From: an uncultured Paracoccaceae bacterium | GTDB lineage: Bacteria > Pseudomonadota > Alphaproteobacteria > Rhodobacterales > Rhodobacteraceae | Reading direction: 5' to 3' | Length of the DNA: 64,000 bases | NCBI GenBank assembly: GCA_938049225.1 | Contig: CALICM010000051.1 | Coordinates: forward strand, 1-64,000 | In this document: in pieces, positions 45,662-54,834 of the stretch | How positions within the stretch are numbered: the stretch's first letter is position 1 | How the letters are laid out: every line of letters begins with the position of its first letter | The notes under the pieces: model-generated | Database searches by the model: none | What the model saw: only the letters and a program-made list of their open reading frames with translations | What the model was told of the DNA's origin: nothing | Program-made: the position numbers and the translations under genes

Positions 45662-46038
45662 GCGAGCCATCCACCACAGCGGGCTTGCGGCTGGACAAGT
45701 GGCTGTGGCACGCCCGGTTCTTCAAAACCCGCACATTGGCGGCCAAGATGGTCCAATCCGGGGCGGTTCGGGTGAACGGCACCCGCATCACCAAACCCGC
45801 AGCCCTGGTGCGCCCCGGCGATGCGCTGACCTTTGTGCAAGCAACACAAGTGCGTGTAGCGGTGATCATCGCCCTGGGCACGCGCCGCGGTCCCGCGCCC
45901 GAGGCACAAGCGCTGTACGATGATCAAAGCCCCGCGCCCGTGCCGTGCAGCGCCCGGGCACCGGGCCATGATGCCCCAGGTCGGCCCACCAAAAAGGACC
46001 GCCGTGTCCTGGACGAGATGCGGCGCTTTCCCTCTTGA
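45658..46038 (+). CDS. S4-domain RNA-binding protein, Hsp15-like
   Basis: A 126-residue protein with an S4 domain at the start: LRLDKWLWHARFFKTRTLA and VRVNGTRITKPAALVRPGD. E. coli Hsp15 (HslR) rescues stalled 50S subunits that carry nascent chains. The start is a TTG overlapping the helicase stop (TTGA), with AAGGAG five bases upstream, so the two genes are translationally coupled. The C-terminus is basic and short. Confidence 0.9.
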   Translation: MSEPSTTAGLRLDKWLWHARFFKTRTLAAKMVQSGAVRVNGTRITKPAALVRPGDALTFVQATQVRVAVIIALGTRRGPAPEAQALYDDQSPAPVPCSARAPGHDAPGRPTKKDRRVLDEMRRFPS

Positions 46039-46098
46039 ACTCGGTTGCCCGCAGGGGCATGTAAACCCGAAGTTGATACTTGGACCAGGACCCCGCCC

Positions 46099-46437
46099 GT
46101 GACCTATGTCGTGACTGACAACTGCATCAACTGCAAATATACCGACTGCGTCGAGGTATGCCCCGTGGACTGCTTCTACGAAGGGGAAAACATGCTGGTG
46201 ATCCACCCTGACGAGTGTATCGATTGCGGCGTGTGCGAGCCTGAGTGCCCGGCCGATGCTATCCGTCCCGATACCGAGCCCGAGATGGAACCCTGGGTCG
46301 ACTTTAATCGCAAGTATTCCGAAAAATGGCCTGTGATCGTGACCAAGGCCGATCCTTTGCCCGACGCGGAAAAACATGATGGCGAGGCGGGCAAACTTGA
46401 GAAGTATTTCTCGGAAGCGCCGGGCGAGGGCGGCTGA
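46099..46437 (+). CDS. fdxA: Ferredoxin FdxA, 3Fe-4S/4Fe-4S type
   Basis: A 112-residue seven-iron ferredoxin starting with GTG at 46099 ([12 protein letters not shown]). The cysteine pattern is C-x6-C-x3-CP (first cluster) and [12 protein letters not shown] (second cluster). The C-terminal extension with [15 protein letters not shown] is typical of the proteobacterial FdxA group. The electron partner is unknown. It lies in the conserved helicase-S4-fdxA-carD order of alphaproteobacteria. Confidence 0.94.
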   Translation: MTYVVTDNCINCKYTDCVEVCPVDCFYEGENMLVIHPDECIDCGVCEPECPADAIRPDTEPEMEPWVDFNRKYSEKWPVIVTKADPLPDAEKHDGEAGKLEKYFSEAPGEGG

Positions 46438-46746
46438 CGCGATTCGCGACGATTCATGCTTTCAGGGTTCGATACGCCTCAAATGCACGTTTTAGATGAT
46501 TTTTTTGCTTCGAATCACCCTGTCAGGGCTGCTGAAAAAATACACAACCTTTAAAATGCACGCTGGATCTGCTATTTATATCAAATAGAAAAGTCGGGCA
46601 GGGAGGCTTCCTAAGGCAAGAGACAAGGAAGCTACAGCATTTCAACGGAACATCGGAACTGGAGTTGCTCAACAGCAGCTGCGGATTTCTTGTCGGTGTA
46701 AACAGATGAAGTGCCCTTTAACCCGTCGGTAACAGTGAGAGAACGT
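46438..46746. other. Intergenic region between fdxA and carD
   Basis: About 310 bases, AT-rich in 46480-46600, where a T7 run follows fdxA (46499-46506) and could end its transcript. The rest should carry the carD promoter and a leader. GAGAGAA precedes the carD ATG. No gene is seen. Confidence 0.6.
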
Positions 46747-47259
46747 ATGACAAAGAAAAAGAACGCCGAGTTTCGCCCCAATGACTTCGTCGTCTATCCC
46801 GCCCATGGCGTCGGCAAAATCGTGTCGATTGACGAGCAAGAAGTCGCGGGCATCAAACTGGAGATGTTCGTCATCACTTTTGAAAAAGATAAGATGACCT
46901 TGCGGGTGCCCACCCACAAGGCAACCTCTGTTGGCATGCGTTCGCTTTCCACCCCAGACATTGTGGGCAAAGCGATGGACACGTTGAAGGGGCGCGCACG
47001 AGTGAAGCGTGCTATGTGGTCGCGCCGGGCGCAAGAATATGAGCAAAAGATTAACTCGGGCGATCTGATCTCCATCGCCGAAGTGGTACGGGACCTGCAT
47101 CGCAATGATGATCAGCGCGAGCAGTCCTATTCCGAGCGTCAACTCTATGAAGCAGCACTTGAGCGCCTCACGCGCGAGGTTGCAGCGGTGGATGGGATCG
47201 ACGAGTTTCGCGCCCAAGCCCGTGTCGGCGAGTTGCTTGAGGCCCGCGCCGCCGCTTGA
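46747..47259 (+). CDS. CarD family transcriptional regulator
   Basis: A 170-residue regulator. The N-terminal RNA-polymerase interaction domain reads FRPNDFVVYPAHGVGKIVSI, MTLRVPTHKATSVGMRSL. The C-terminal helical DNA-binding domain contains RARVKRAMWSRRAQEYEQKI. In Rhodobacter and mycobacteria CarD stabilises open promoter complexes, often at promoters that lack a good -7 T. The ATG at 46747 (MTKKKNAEF) is chosen over one 12 codons upstream. Confidence 0.95.
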   Translation: MTKKKNAEFRPNDFVVYPAHGVGKIVSIDEQEVAGIKLEMFVITFEKDKMTLRVPTHKATSVGMRSLSTPDIVGKAMDTLKGRARVKRAMWSRRAQEYEQKINSGDLISIAEVVRDLHRNDDQREQSYSERQLYEAALERLTREVAAVDGIDEFRAQARVGELLEARAAA

Positions 47260-47282
47260 TGTCCGCACCATGATCTGCCGAG

Positions 47283-47311
47283 AAAGCCCGCGCTTGTTTC
47301 GCGGGCTTTTT
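47283..47311 (+). terminator. Terminator after carD
   Basis: AGCCCGCG (47285-47292), loop CTTGTTT, CGCGGGCT (47300-47307), then a T-run. It separates carD from the convergent rnr gene. Confidence 0.93.
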
Positions 47312-47338
47312 GCTGTGAGGGGGCCAAAAAAAGTGGAT

Positions 47339-49588
47339 CTATCCGCGGCGGCGTTTGATCTTGCGCGATTTTCCGCGCGCTGCCGCCTTGGCACGGGCCT
47401 TTGCCCGCTGTGGTCCGCGCCCACCTGGTGCGCCGCTGGCACGGGGCAGGGGTTTGTCCTCTAGCGCGAGCAGCTCAAAAACCAGTCCGCCGGTGATGGC
47501 CTCGGCCTCGGACAGGCGCACGGTGGCACGTTGCCCTAGCCCAATGACCAGGCCGCTGCGATCCCCCATTAGGGTTTGGGCGTCGCGGTCAAAGTGAAAG
47601 AACTCATCGCCCAGACTGCGGATCGGGATCAGACCATCCGCACCCGTTTCATTCAGTTTCACAAACAGCCCGAACCGGGCAATTCCCGCCACCCGGCCTG
47701 TGAAGTCGCTGCCCACACGATCGGCAAGATAGGCGGCCAGATAACGATCCGTTGTCTCACGCTCGGCGATCATCGAACGCCGCTCGGTCTGGCTAATCCA
47801 ATCCGATGTGGCCTCCAACCGTTCAACCTCGTCCGGTGTCAGACCGTCCTTGCCCCAGCCGTGCGCCGCGATCAGCGCGCGATGCACGACCAGATCCGCA
47901 TAGCGGCGGATGGGCGAGGTGAAATGCGCATAGGCGCGCAGGCTTAGTCCGAAATGGCCGAAATTCTGGGGAAAGTAATACGCCTGCTGCATCGAACGCA
48001 GCACTTGCATGTTGATCAATTCGGCCTCGTCCCGACCGGCGGCTTGGTCCAGAAGCCGGTTCAGCGCCTTGGTGCTCAGCACCTGGCCTTTGGCCAGGCT
48101 CAAACCGGCCGCGCCTGCTGTTTCGCGCAGGGCATCCAGCTTTTCTGGGCTTGGTTCTTCATGAACACGATAGATCAGCGGCTGGCGCTTGGCCTCGAGC
48201 GTTTCGGCGGCGCAGACATTGGCCATCACCATGAACTCCTCGATCAGCCGGTGCGCGTCCATCCGCTCGCGGAAAGCCACCGACAACACGGTGCCATCTT
48301 CGTCCAATACGATCCGCCGCTCGGGCAGATCCAGGTTCAGCGGTTGGCGCTTTTCGCGGGCAACTTTGGCGGCGCGGTACGCGGCCCATAGGGGCTTTAA
48401 CACAGGGTCCACAAGCGGTGCCGTCTGTTCATCCGGACTGCCGTCGATGGCCGCCTGTGCCTGCTGATACGTCAGCGCGGCGGGTGAGCGCATTAGGCCG
48501 CGCGTGAAGCGATGGGCCGTTTTGCGCCCCCCGGCATCCAGCTTGATCTCGACCGCGATACAGGGTCGGTCGACGCCCTCGTGCAGGGAACACAGGTCTG
48601 CGGACAGCCCGTCGGGCAGCATGGGGACCACACGGTCGGGAAAATAGGTGGAGTTCCCCCGCTCGCGCGCGGCCCCATCCAGGGCGGTGCCTGACCGGAC
48701 GTAATGTGCGACGTCCGCGATGGCGACCCAGATGATGTGTCCCCCCTCGACGCCCGGGTCGGGCAGGGCGCAGATCGCGTCGTCATGGTCGCGCGCATCC
48801 GCGGGGTCGATGGTGATCAACGGCAGGTGTCGCAGATCCTCGCGCTTGCCCAAGGCGACAGGTTTGGCCGCCTCGGCCTCCGCCAGCGCCTCGGGCGGGA
48901 AGTCATCCGGGATGCCGTGATTGTGGATCGCGATCAACGAGACCGCCTTGGGCGCCGAAGGATCGCCCAGCCGCGCGACCACCCGCGCACGGGGCACCCC
49001 CATGCGGCTTTTGGGTCCCGATTGCTCGGCCTCGACCAATTCGCCATCCTCGGCCCCATGCCGGTCGCCGGGTGCGACGTGCCATTCATGACCTGATTTG
49101 CGATCAATCGACAGAACGCGCCCGCCGGGATCGCCCGCGCGATAGATGCCCACCAATTTGCGGGGGCCTGTGCCGATGCGCCGGATCAACCGGCCGGTAT
49201 AGGGCGCGCCTTCGTCCTCGGCCGGGGTCAACCGGGCCAAAATCCGGTCGCCCTCTCCCAACGCGGGCTCGTGACTGCGCAGGCGCAGCAAGATGCGCGG
49301 CTCGGGCGCGTCGTCTTCCCATTGCGCGGGCGCGGCCCACAGATCACCGCTCTCATCCGGCCCGGTGACCCGCAGGACCGACACGGGGGGCAACGTGCCT
49401 GGCTGCCGGATATGCCGTCGTTCCTTGGTAATCTCGCCCGCTGCTTGCATCTCGCGCAGCAGGGCCTTTAGCGGGATCCGATCCGCGCCTTTGATACCAA
49501 AGGCCCGCGCGACATCGCGTTTCGAGGTTTCGCCCGGGTTGTCGCGAATCCAGGCCAGAATTTCGGATTTGGTGGGAAGGCTGCTCAT
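47339..49588 (-). CDS. rnr: Ribonuclease R
   Basis: A 749-residue 3'-to-5' exoribonuclease that degrades structured RNA. An N-terminal winged-helix part (LPTKSEILAWIRDN) is followed by cold-shock-like domains, then the RNB domain starting LPLITIDPADARDHDDAI with the four-Asp metal site. An S1 domain (DFTGRVAGIARFGLFVKL) and a Lys/Arg-rich tail (KAAARGKSRKIKRRRG) end it. The basic tail is usual for RNase R. Confidence 0.96.
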   Translation of the reverse strand: MSSLPTKSEILAWIRDNPGETSKRDVARAFGIKGADRIPLKALLREMQAAGEITKERRHIRQPGTLPPVSVLRVTGPDESGDLWAAPAQWEDDAPEPRILLRLRSHEPALGEGDRILARLTPAEDEGAPYTGRLIRRIGTGPRKLVGIYRAGDPGGRVLSIDRKSGHEWHVAPGDRHGAEDGELVEAEQSGPKSRMGVPRARVVARLGDPSAPKAVSLIAIHNHGIPDDFPPEALAEAEAAKPVALGKREDLRHLPLITIDPADARDHDDAICALPDPGVEGGHIIWVAIADVAHYVRSGTALDGAARERGNSTYFPDRVVPMLPDGLSADLCSLHEGVDRPCIAVEIKLDAGGRKTAHRFTRGLMRSPAALTYQQAQAAIDGSPDEQTAPLVDPVLKPLWAAYRAAKVAREKRQPLNLDLPERRIVLDEDGTVLSVAFRERMDAHRLIEEFMVMANVCAAETLEAKRQPLIYRVHEEPSPEKLDALRETAGAAGLSLAKGQVLSTKALNRLLDQAAGRDEAELINMQVLRSMQQAYYFPQNFGHFGLSLRAYAHFTSPIRRYADLVVHRALIAAHGWGKDGLTPDEVERLEATSDWISQTERRSMIAERETTDRYLAAYLADRVGSDFTGRVAGIARFGLFVKLNETGADGLIPIRSLGDEFFHFDRDAQTLMGDRSGLVIGLGQRATVRLSEAEAITGGLVFELLALEDKPLPRASGAPGGRGPQRAKARAKAAARGKSRKIKRRRG

Positions 49589-49608
49589 GGTCTTGCCCTA
49601 GCACGCGG

Positions 49609-50592
49609 TCAGATGACAGGGTAGGGGCCCTCGGCGAATTTGGTGCTGTGATAGCCCTTCGCACCAACTGCCCGCGCCAGAGGGCTGCCGATGGTGTCGC
49701 CGACGTCCAGTTGTTCCAGGATCCGTGCGAAATCATATTCCGGCTGCCAGTCAAGCTGCCTAAGGGCTGCCTGATTGGCATAGACGCGGTCGATGCTGGG
49801 GAACATCTGAAATCCGTGTTTTGCATACAGATCTGAATAGGTGGGGAAATATCGCGCCACCACCGCAGGCGTATCGCGCCGCAGCTCCGCCAGATCGGTG
49901 GGGGCAAAGGGCGATGTCGCGCTGATGACAAACCGCGCAAAGCCCAAATGCGCGGCGCGCTCAAGAGCAGCGATATGGGCCGAAACCACATCGGCCAGAT
50001 CGACGCGACGAAACAGAAACTCGTTGGCTTTCAGGTTGGTGTCCGCATAGGCGCCGCGTGCGACGGCGCTGTCGTCCTCCTCCGGAAAGAACCGCGAGGT
50101 GCGCAGGACGATCACCTTCAGCCCGTGGTTCCGCGCGAACAGCACACACAGATCCTCGGCCGCCGTTTTCGTCGCACCATAGATGTTCTTGGGCCGGGCC
50201 GTGACGCATTCGTCGATCCAGGCGGCGGGCGCATTGGGGTCCGGGGTCAAAGCATCGCCAAAGGCACTGGTGGTGCTGGTGAAGATCACGGTCTCGACGC
50301 CCAGTTCGACCGCAAGCTCCAACACGGTCAGGGTGCCTGAGATATTGGTGTCGATGAAGTCTTGCTTGCTGTACGTCGCCACATGCGGCTTGTGCAGTGT
50401 CGCGGTGTGAAGGATGGCCTGGCAGCCATCGAGTGCCCTGCGCACCACTGGCCTATCGGTGATCGAGCCGACCACTTGCGTGAACGCACCTGGTATACGG
50501 TCCAACCCCACCGGATCGTGCCCCAGGCCGGGCAGGCTGCGCATCAGCCCCTCGCCCAGATGCCCTGAACTTCCGGTGACCAAAAGGCGCAT
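49609..50592 (-). CDS. NAD-dependent epimerase/dehydratase family protein
   Basis: A 327-residue extended short-chain dehydrogenase: GSSGHLGEGLMRSL (nucleotide loop), TSTTSAFG and the catalytic pair YGATKTAAED (Y-x-x-x-K). It is probably a nucleotide-sugar or other NAD(P)-dependent oxidoreductase; the substrate is unknown. Nine bases separate it from the topA stop upstream, and rnr follows 20 bases later. Confidence 0.86.
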   Translation of the reverse strand: MRLLVTGSSGHLGEGLMRSLPGLGHDPVGLDRIPGAFTQVVGSITDRPVVRRALDGCQAILHTATLHKPHVATYSKQDFIDTNISGTLTVLELAVELGVETVIFTSTTSAFGDALTPDPNAPAAWIDECVTARPKNIYGATKTAAEDLCVLFARNHGLKVIVLRTSRFFPEEDDSAVARGAYADTNLKANEFLFRRVDLADVVSAHIAALERAAHLGFARFVISATSPFAPTDLAELRRDTPAVVARYFPTYSDLYAKHGFQMFPSIDRVYANQAALRQLDWQPEYDFARILEQLDVGDTIGSPLARAVGAKGYHSTKFAEGPYPVI

Positions 50593-50601
50593 CGCGGTCC
50601 C

Positions 50602-53208
50602 CTATTCGGCGGCGGTCTTTTTTGCCGCGGCTTTCCTTGTCGGCGCCTTCTTCTTTGCAGGTGCTTTCTTGGCCTTGGTTTTCTTTGCCGCTTTCTTCTT
50701 CGCCGGTGCTTTGGCCGCGATCAGCTCAAGCGCCATGTCCATGGTGACATCCGCCGGTTCTGTGCCCTTGGGCAGGGTCGCGTTCACCTTTTCCCACTTC
50801 ACATAGGGGCCATAGCGCCCCTCCATCACATTCACCGGCCCACCGTCGGGATGATCCCCCAATTCGCGCAAGGGTTTCGCTGTCGACCGACCGCCGCGGC
50901 TGGCAGCTTTCTGGGCAATCAGTTCCACCGCGCGGTTCATACCGATGGTGAACACCTCTTCGACATCCTTGATATTGGCATAGATCCGGGCCGGTTTCTT
51001 CTCGCCCTCGACCGGGGGCTTTTCGTGCATCACATAAGGGCCAAAACGGCCAATCGCCGCCTCGATCTTGCCCCCCTCTGGGTGCTCGCCGATCAGGCGC
51101 GGCAGCGAGAGCAGTTGCAACGCGCGATCCAGCGTGACCGCCGACAGATCCTCGCCCTTGGGGATTGAGGCGCGCTTGGGTTTCGGGGTATCCTCCGTCG
51201 CGTCGCCCAGTTGAACATAAGGTCCGAAGCGGCCCGTGCGCAGGGTCACGGGCGTCCCGTCGTCGTCGAAACCCAGCGGTTTGCCATCGGGTCCGGCGAC
51301 ATCGCCGCCCTCCATCTCGCCCGAAAGGGGGCGGGTATAGCGGCACTCTGGGTAATTGCCGCAGCCGATAAAGGCCCCGCCGGAACGGGCGGTCTTGATG
51401 CTTAGCAGGCCATTGCCGCAGACCTTGCAGATACGCGGGTCTACGCCCTCCTCCTCGACCGGGAAGACATGCGGCGCGAGAACTTCGTTTATCTTTTCAA
51501 GAACTTCCGTGATCCGTAGATCCTTGGTCTCGGCCAGCGCGGCGGTGAAGTTCTTCCAGAACCGGTCCAGCACATCGGTCCATTCACGGTCGCCCGAGGT
51601 GATCTCATCCAGCTCGCCCTCAAGGGCGGCGGTGAAATCATACTCAACATAGCGCCTGAAATAATTCTCAAGGAAGGCCGTCACCAACCGACCCTTGTCC
51701 TCGGGGATCAGGCGATTCTGTTCCTTGCGCACATAATCCCGTTCCTGAATGACCGAGACGATCGAGGCGTAGGTGGACGGCCGCCCGATCCCAAGCTCTT
51801 CCATCCGCTTGACCAAAGTGGCCTCGGTATAGCGCGGCGGGGGCTGCGTGAAATGTTGCTCGGGGGTAACCGACTGTTTGCCCGTTGCTTCGCCTTCGGC
51901 GATCTGGGGCAGGCGCTTGTCGTCATCGTCGATGACCACGTCGTCACGCCCTTCCTCATAGACCTTCATGAAGCCATCGAACAGGACCACTTGGCCGGTC
52001 GCCCGAAGAACCACCTGTCGATCGGCGCTTCCAACATCAACCGTTGTCCGCTCCATCCGGGCGGCGGCCATCTGGCTGGCCAGCGTGCGCTTCCAGATCA
52101 GATCGTACAGTTTCAGCTGGTCCGGCTCTAACCGCAGCTTGTCCGGGCTGGCGGTCATCTCGGTCGGGCGGATACACTCATGCGCTTCCTGCGCATTCTT
52201 CGCCTTGTTCTTGTACATGCGGGGGCTGTCAGGGACATACTTCTCGCCGTAGCGCGCCTTGATCGCGTCGCGTGCGGCCATCACCGCCTCGGGCGCCATA
52301 TCGATCCCGTCGGTTCGCATATAGGTGATATGACCCGCCTCATACAGGCGCTGTGCCGTGCTCATCGTCTGGCGTGCGCCAAAGCCGAACTTGCGGCTGG
52401 CCTCCTGCTGCAGGGTCGAGGTCATGAAGGGCGCGGCGGGGTTGCGATTGGCGGGTTTCGCCTCGACCTTTTGGACAATCAAATCGCGCGATGTGATCGC
52501 GGCAACGGCCAGCTCTGCGGCTTCGGCGGTTTTTAGGTCGAATTTATCCAGCTTGTTGCCGCCCAGAACGGTCAGCCGCGCTTCGAAATTCTGGTTGCGC
52601 GGGGTGCGCAACATCGCCTTGACCGACCAGTATTCACGGGCGCGAAACGCCTCGATCTCCATCTCGCGTTCGACGATCAGACGCAAGGCGACCGATTGCA
52701 CCCGGCCCGCCGATTTGGCGCCGGGCAGTTTGCGCCACAGCACAGGGCTGAGGTTGAAGCCCACCAGATAATCCAGCGCCCGGCGGGCCAGATAGGCCTC
52801 GACCAGTTCCATATCGATATCGCGCGGGTTTTTCATGGCTTCGGTCACCGCCGATTTGGTGATCGCGTTGAACACCACCCGGCTGACACCCGTCGACTTT
52901 TTCACCGCGCGCCGTTTGGTCAGCGCCTCCAGCAGGTGCCACGAAATCGCCTCGCCCTCGCGATCCGGGTCGGTGGCCAGGATCAGCGTATCGTCGTCCT
53001 TCAACGCGTCCGCAATCGCCCTCACATGCTTTTGCGAGGTCGATGCGACCTCCCATTTCATTTCAAAACCGTTCTCGGTATCGACCGAGCCATCTTTGGG
53101 CGGCAGGTCGCGCACATGGCCGTACGAGGCGAGAACCGTGAAATCCTTGCCCAAATATTTGTTGATTGTCTTCGCCTTAGCCGGGCTCTCGACAACGACA
53201 ACGGCCAT
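50602..53208 (-). CDS. topA: DNA topoisomerase I
   Basis: An 868-residue type IA topoisomerase that relaxes negative supercoils. The Toprim domain starts MAVVVVESPAKAKTINKYLG and continues with ATDPDREGEAISWHL. The active tyrosine lies in GHITYMRTDGIDM. One C4 zinc ribbon (CKVCGNG...CGNYPEC) and three repeated GRFGPYV/GRYGPYV units follow. The end is a Lys/Ala repeat tail like histone H1, usual in alphaproteobacterial TopA. Confidence 0.97.
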   Translation of the reverse strand: MAVVVVESPAKAKTINKYLGKDFTVLASYGHVRDLPPKDGSVDTENGFEMKWEVASTSQKHVRAIADALKDDDTLILATDPDREGEAISWHLLEALTKRRAVKKSTGVSRVVFNAITKSAVTEAMKNPRDIDMELVEAYLARRALDYLVGFNLSPVLWRKLPGAKSAGRVQSVALRLIVEREMEIEAFRAREYWSVKAMLRTPRNQNFEARLTVLGGNKLDKFDLKTAEAAELAVAAITSRDLIVQKVEAKPANRNPAAPFMTSTLQQEASRKFGFGARQTMSTAQRLYEAGHITYMRTDGIDMAPEAVMAARDAIKARYGEKYVPDSPRMYKNKAKNAQEAHECIRPTEMTASPDKLRLEPDQLKLYDLIWKRTLASQMAAARMERTTVDVGSADRQVVLRATGQVVLFDGFMKVYEEGRDDVVIDDDDKRLPQIAEGEATGKQSVTPEQHFTQPPPRYTEATLVKRMEELGIGRPSTYASIVSVIQERDYVRKEQNRLIPEDKGRLVTAFLENYFRRYVEYDFTAALEGELDEITSGDREWTDVLDRFWKNFTAALAETKDLRITEVLEKINEVLAPHVFPVEEEGVDPRICKVCGNGLLSIKTARSGGAFIGCGNYPECRYTRPLSGEMEGGDVAGPDGKPLGFDDDGTPVTLRTGRFGPYVQLGDATEDTPKPKRASIPKGEDLSAVTLDRALQLLSLPRLIGEHPEGGKIEAAIGRFGPYVMHEKPPVEGEKKPARIYANIKDVEEVFTIGMNRAVELIAQKAASRGGRSTAKPLRELGDHPDGGPVNVMEGRYGPYVKWEKVNATLPKGTEPADVTMDMALELIAAKAPAKKKAAKKTKAKKAPAKKKAPTRKAAAKKTAAE

Positions 53209-53291
53209 GAGACCTCCTGTCTGCGGGTCAGCGCGTGGGTTGAGCAGCGGAAAATGTGGCCGCCGTCCGGTGTTGTCAAGCGCCCGTGACG

Positions 53292-54725
53292 TTATGGCCT
53301 GCGGATGATCACATATCCCTGGTACATTTCGCGGGCGGCCGCCAAGCGCGGCTCGGGCGCGATGATCGCTTCGACATTGGCGCCGCGCTCGTTCAAGAAG
53401 TCAGCGACAAAATCGGCCGAGCCCAACTCGTGCCAGCCCATGCCGACCACTTTGCAGTCGGGGGGGATCAAGCTGTCGTCGAACTTTGGATAATTAATCG
53501 GCGGGCGCATGACGCGCCCCCGAAAAACAACTTGGGCCACGCTGTCCAACTCGTCGGGGCGTTTGACGAAGATCGGCGCGCCGTCGCATTCAGGTGTCAG
53601 TGCCGTCTCGACTGTCCATTGAACCAATTGGCCATTTCGGGTTGAGCTGTCCGCGATCCGCAGGCCCAGGACAAGGGTTAGAATGACCGCGACACCCCCG
53701 GCCACGCCTAGCCCTTTTGAGAGCGTGGGGCGCAGGCCAAGGGTTGGTGTGAAAAACTTCGGCGGTGTGGCCATCACGATGAACAGTAGCAATGGCGCGA
53801 CCATCACGCTTGTGTTGCGTGACGAGATCACAGGGCTGAAGATTGAGATGAGCACCGCCGCGCCCAGAACCATGGCCGAGGGGATCAGTAAATACCGTGC
53901 CGCTGGCGATATCGGCGGCCCCCCGCTGGCCCTGCGTATCAAAAAAGTGATCAGGGCGACCAGCATGGCCAAGCCCTGCCAGCCGACGAAATTTAGCAGG
54001 GGCTTGATCTCGTTCTTGATCCAACCGTTGCCCTTTTGCACGCTCAGCGTGTCTGAGAGCGCGACAACCCAGTAGATGAACAACCCGAACAAAAGAACGC
54101 TCAAAACCAGGCGGGCCGCGACCCAGCCCAAATGCATGCCGCTGCGCCAGCCAAAAAAAGCACTGACGGCCAGGATCGACAAGCCGATAGCGGCGCCGAA
54201 AAAATGCAGCGACCACAAAAAGGTGCAAACGACCAAAAGGGTGAGATGTCGGGGTGATAGACCGCTAAGCTCGCGCAATAGCAGTACATGCGCCAACAGG
54301 CCGAAGCCCAAAAGCATGGCATAGGACCGCAGGTCCAGTCCCAGCATCAGGGTGAAGTAGTTGACCATCAACAGGCAAGCCAGCAACATCAGCCGGTTGC
54401 GGTCCAGGACATCGCGCAGCAGCCAAAACGCATAAATCGCGGCCGCTAGCGCCGACAAATTGATCAACCGCAAGTCGAAGCCATGTGGCCCCAGCCCAAA
54501 CAGCTGCGCCATGCCACGTACCATCAGCGCATAGGTTGGCGGATGTACGTCCCTTTGCAGTAACGGCCAATCGATGGGGCGGCCGATATTGGCATAGCCC
54601 AGGGTATAAACCTCGTCATACCAATAGGTTCGGTCAAACCCCAATATAAGGGTGCCAACGAAAATGACGGTCGATATCGCGAAGGTCAGGATCAGCCAGC
54701 GCGGCGGGGTCGTGTCGGTGGTCAT
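53292..54725 (-). CDS. GT-C (ArnT/PMT-like) membrane glycosyltransferase
   Basis: A 477-residue membrane protein with about 10-11 hydrophobic helices. The first periplasmic loop reads RTYWYDEVYTLGYANIG, with the acidic pair of GT39/GT83 enzymes, and HPPTYALMVRGMAQLFG, the H-P-P motif. Such enzymes move a sugar from a polyprenyl phosphate to lipid A or protein in the periplasm. The acceptor here is unknown. It stands between dprA and topA with no glycan genes nearby. Confidence 0.8.
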   Translation of the reverse strand: MTTDTTPPRWLILTFAISTVIFVGTLILGFDRTYWYDEVYTLGYANIGRPIDWPLLQRDVHPPTYALMVRGMAQLFGLGPHGFDLRLINLSALAAAIYAFWLLRDVLDRNRLMLLACLLMVNYFTLMLGLDLRSYAMLLGFGLLAHVLLLRELSGLSPRHLTLLVVCTFLWSLHFFGAAIGLSILAVSAFFGWRSGMHLGWVAARLVLSVLLFGLFIYWVVALSDTLSVQKGNGWIKNEIKPLLNFVGWQGLAMLVALITFLIRRASGGPPISPAARYLLIPSAMVLGAAVLISIFSPVISSRNTSVMVAPLLLFIVMATPPKFFTPTLGLRPTLSKGLGVAGGVAVILTLVLGLRIADSSTRNGQLVQWTVETALTPECDGAPIFVKRPDELDSVAQVVFRGRVMRPPINYPKFDDSLIPPDCKVVGMGWHELGSADFVADFLNERGANVEAIIAPEPRLAAAREMYQGYVIIRRP

Positions 54726-54834
54726 GTCTTGAGCGGGTCACTTCAATGGGATGTTCAGCAGCCAGGTGTTACCTTCAGTTTACCATTAAAGGCGATTTGC
54801 GGCAGGATTATGCGCAAATTTCGCGCAGGCGGCG

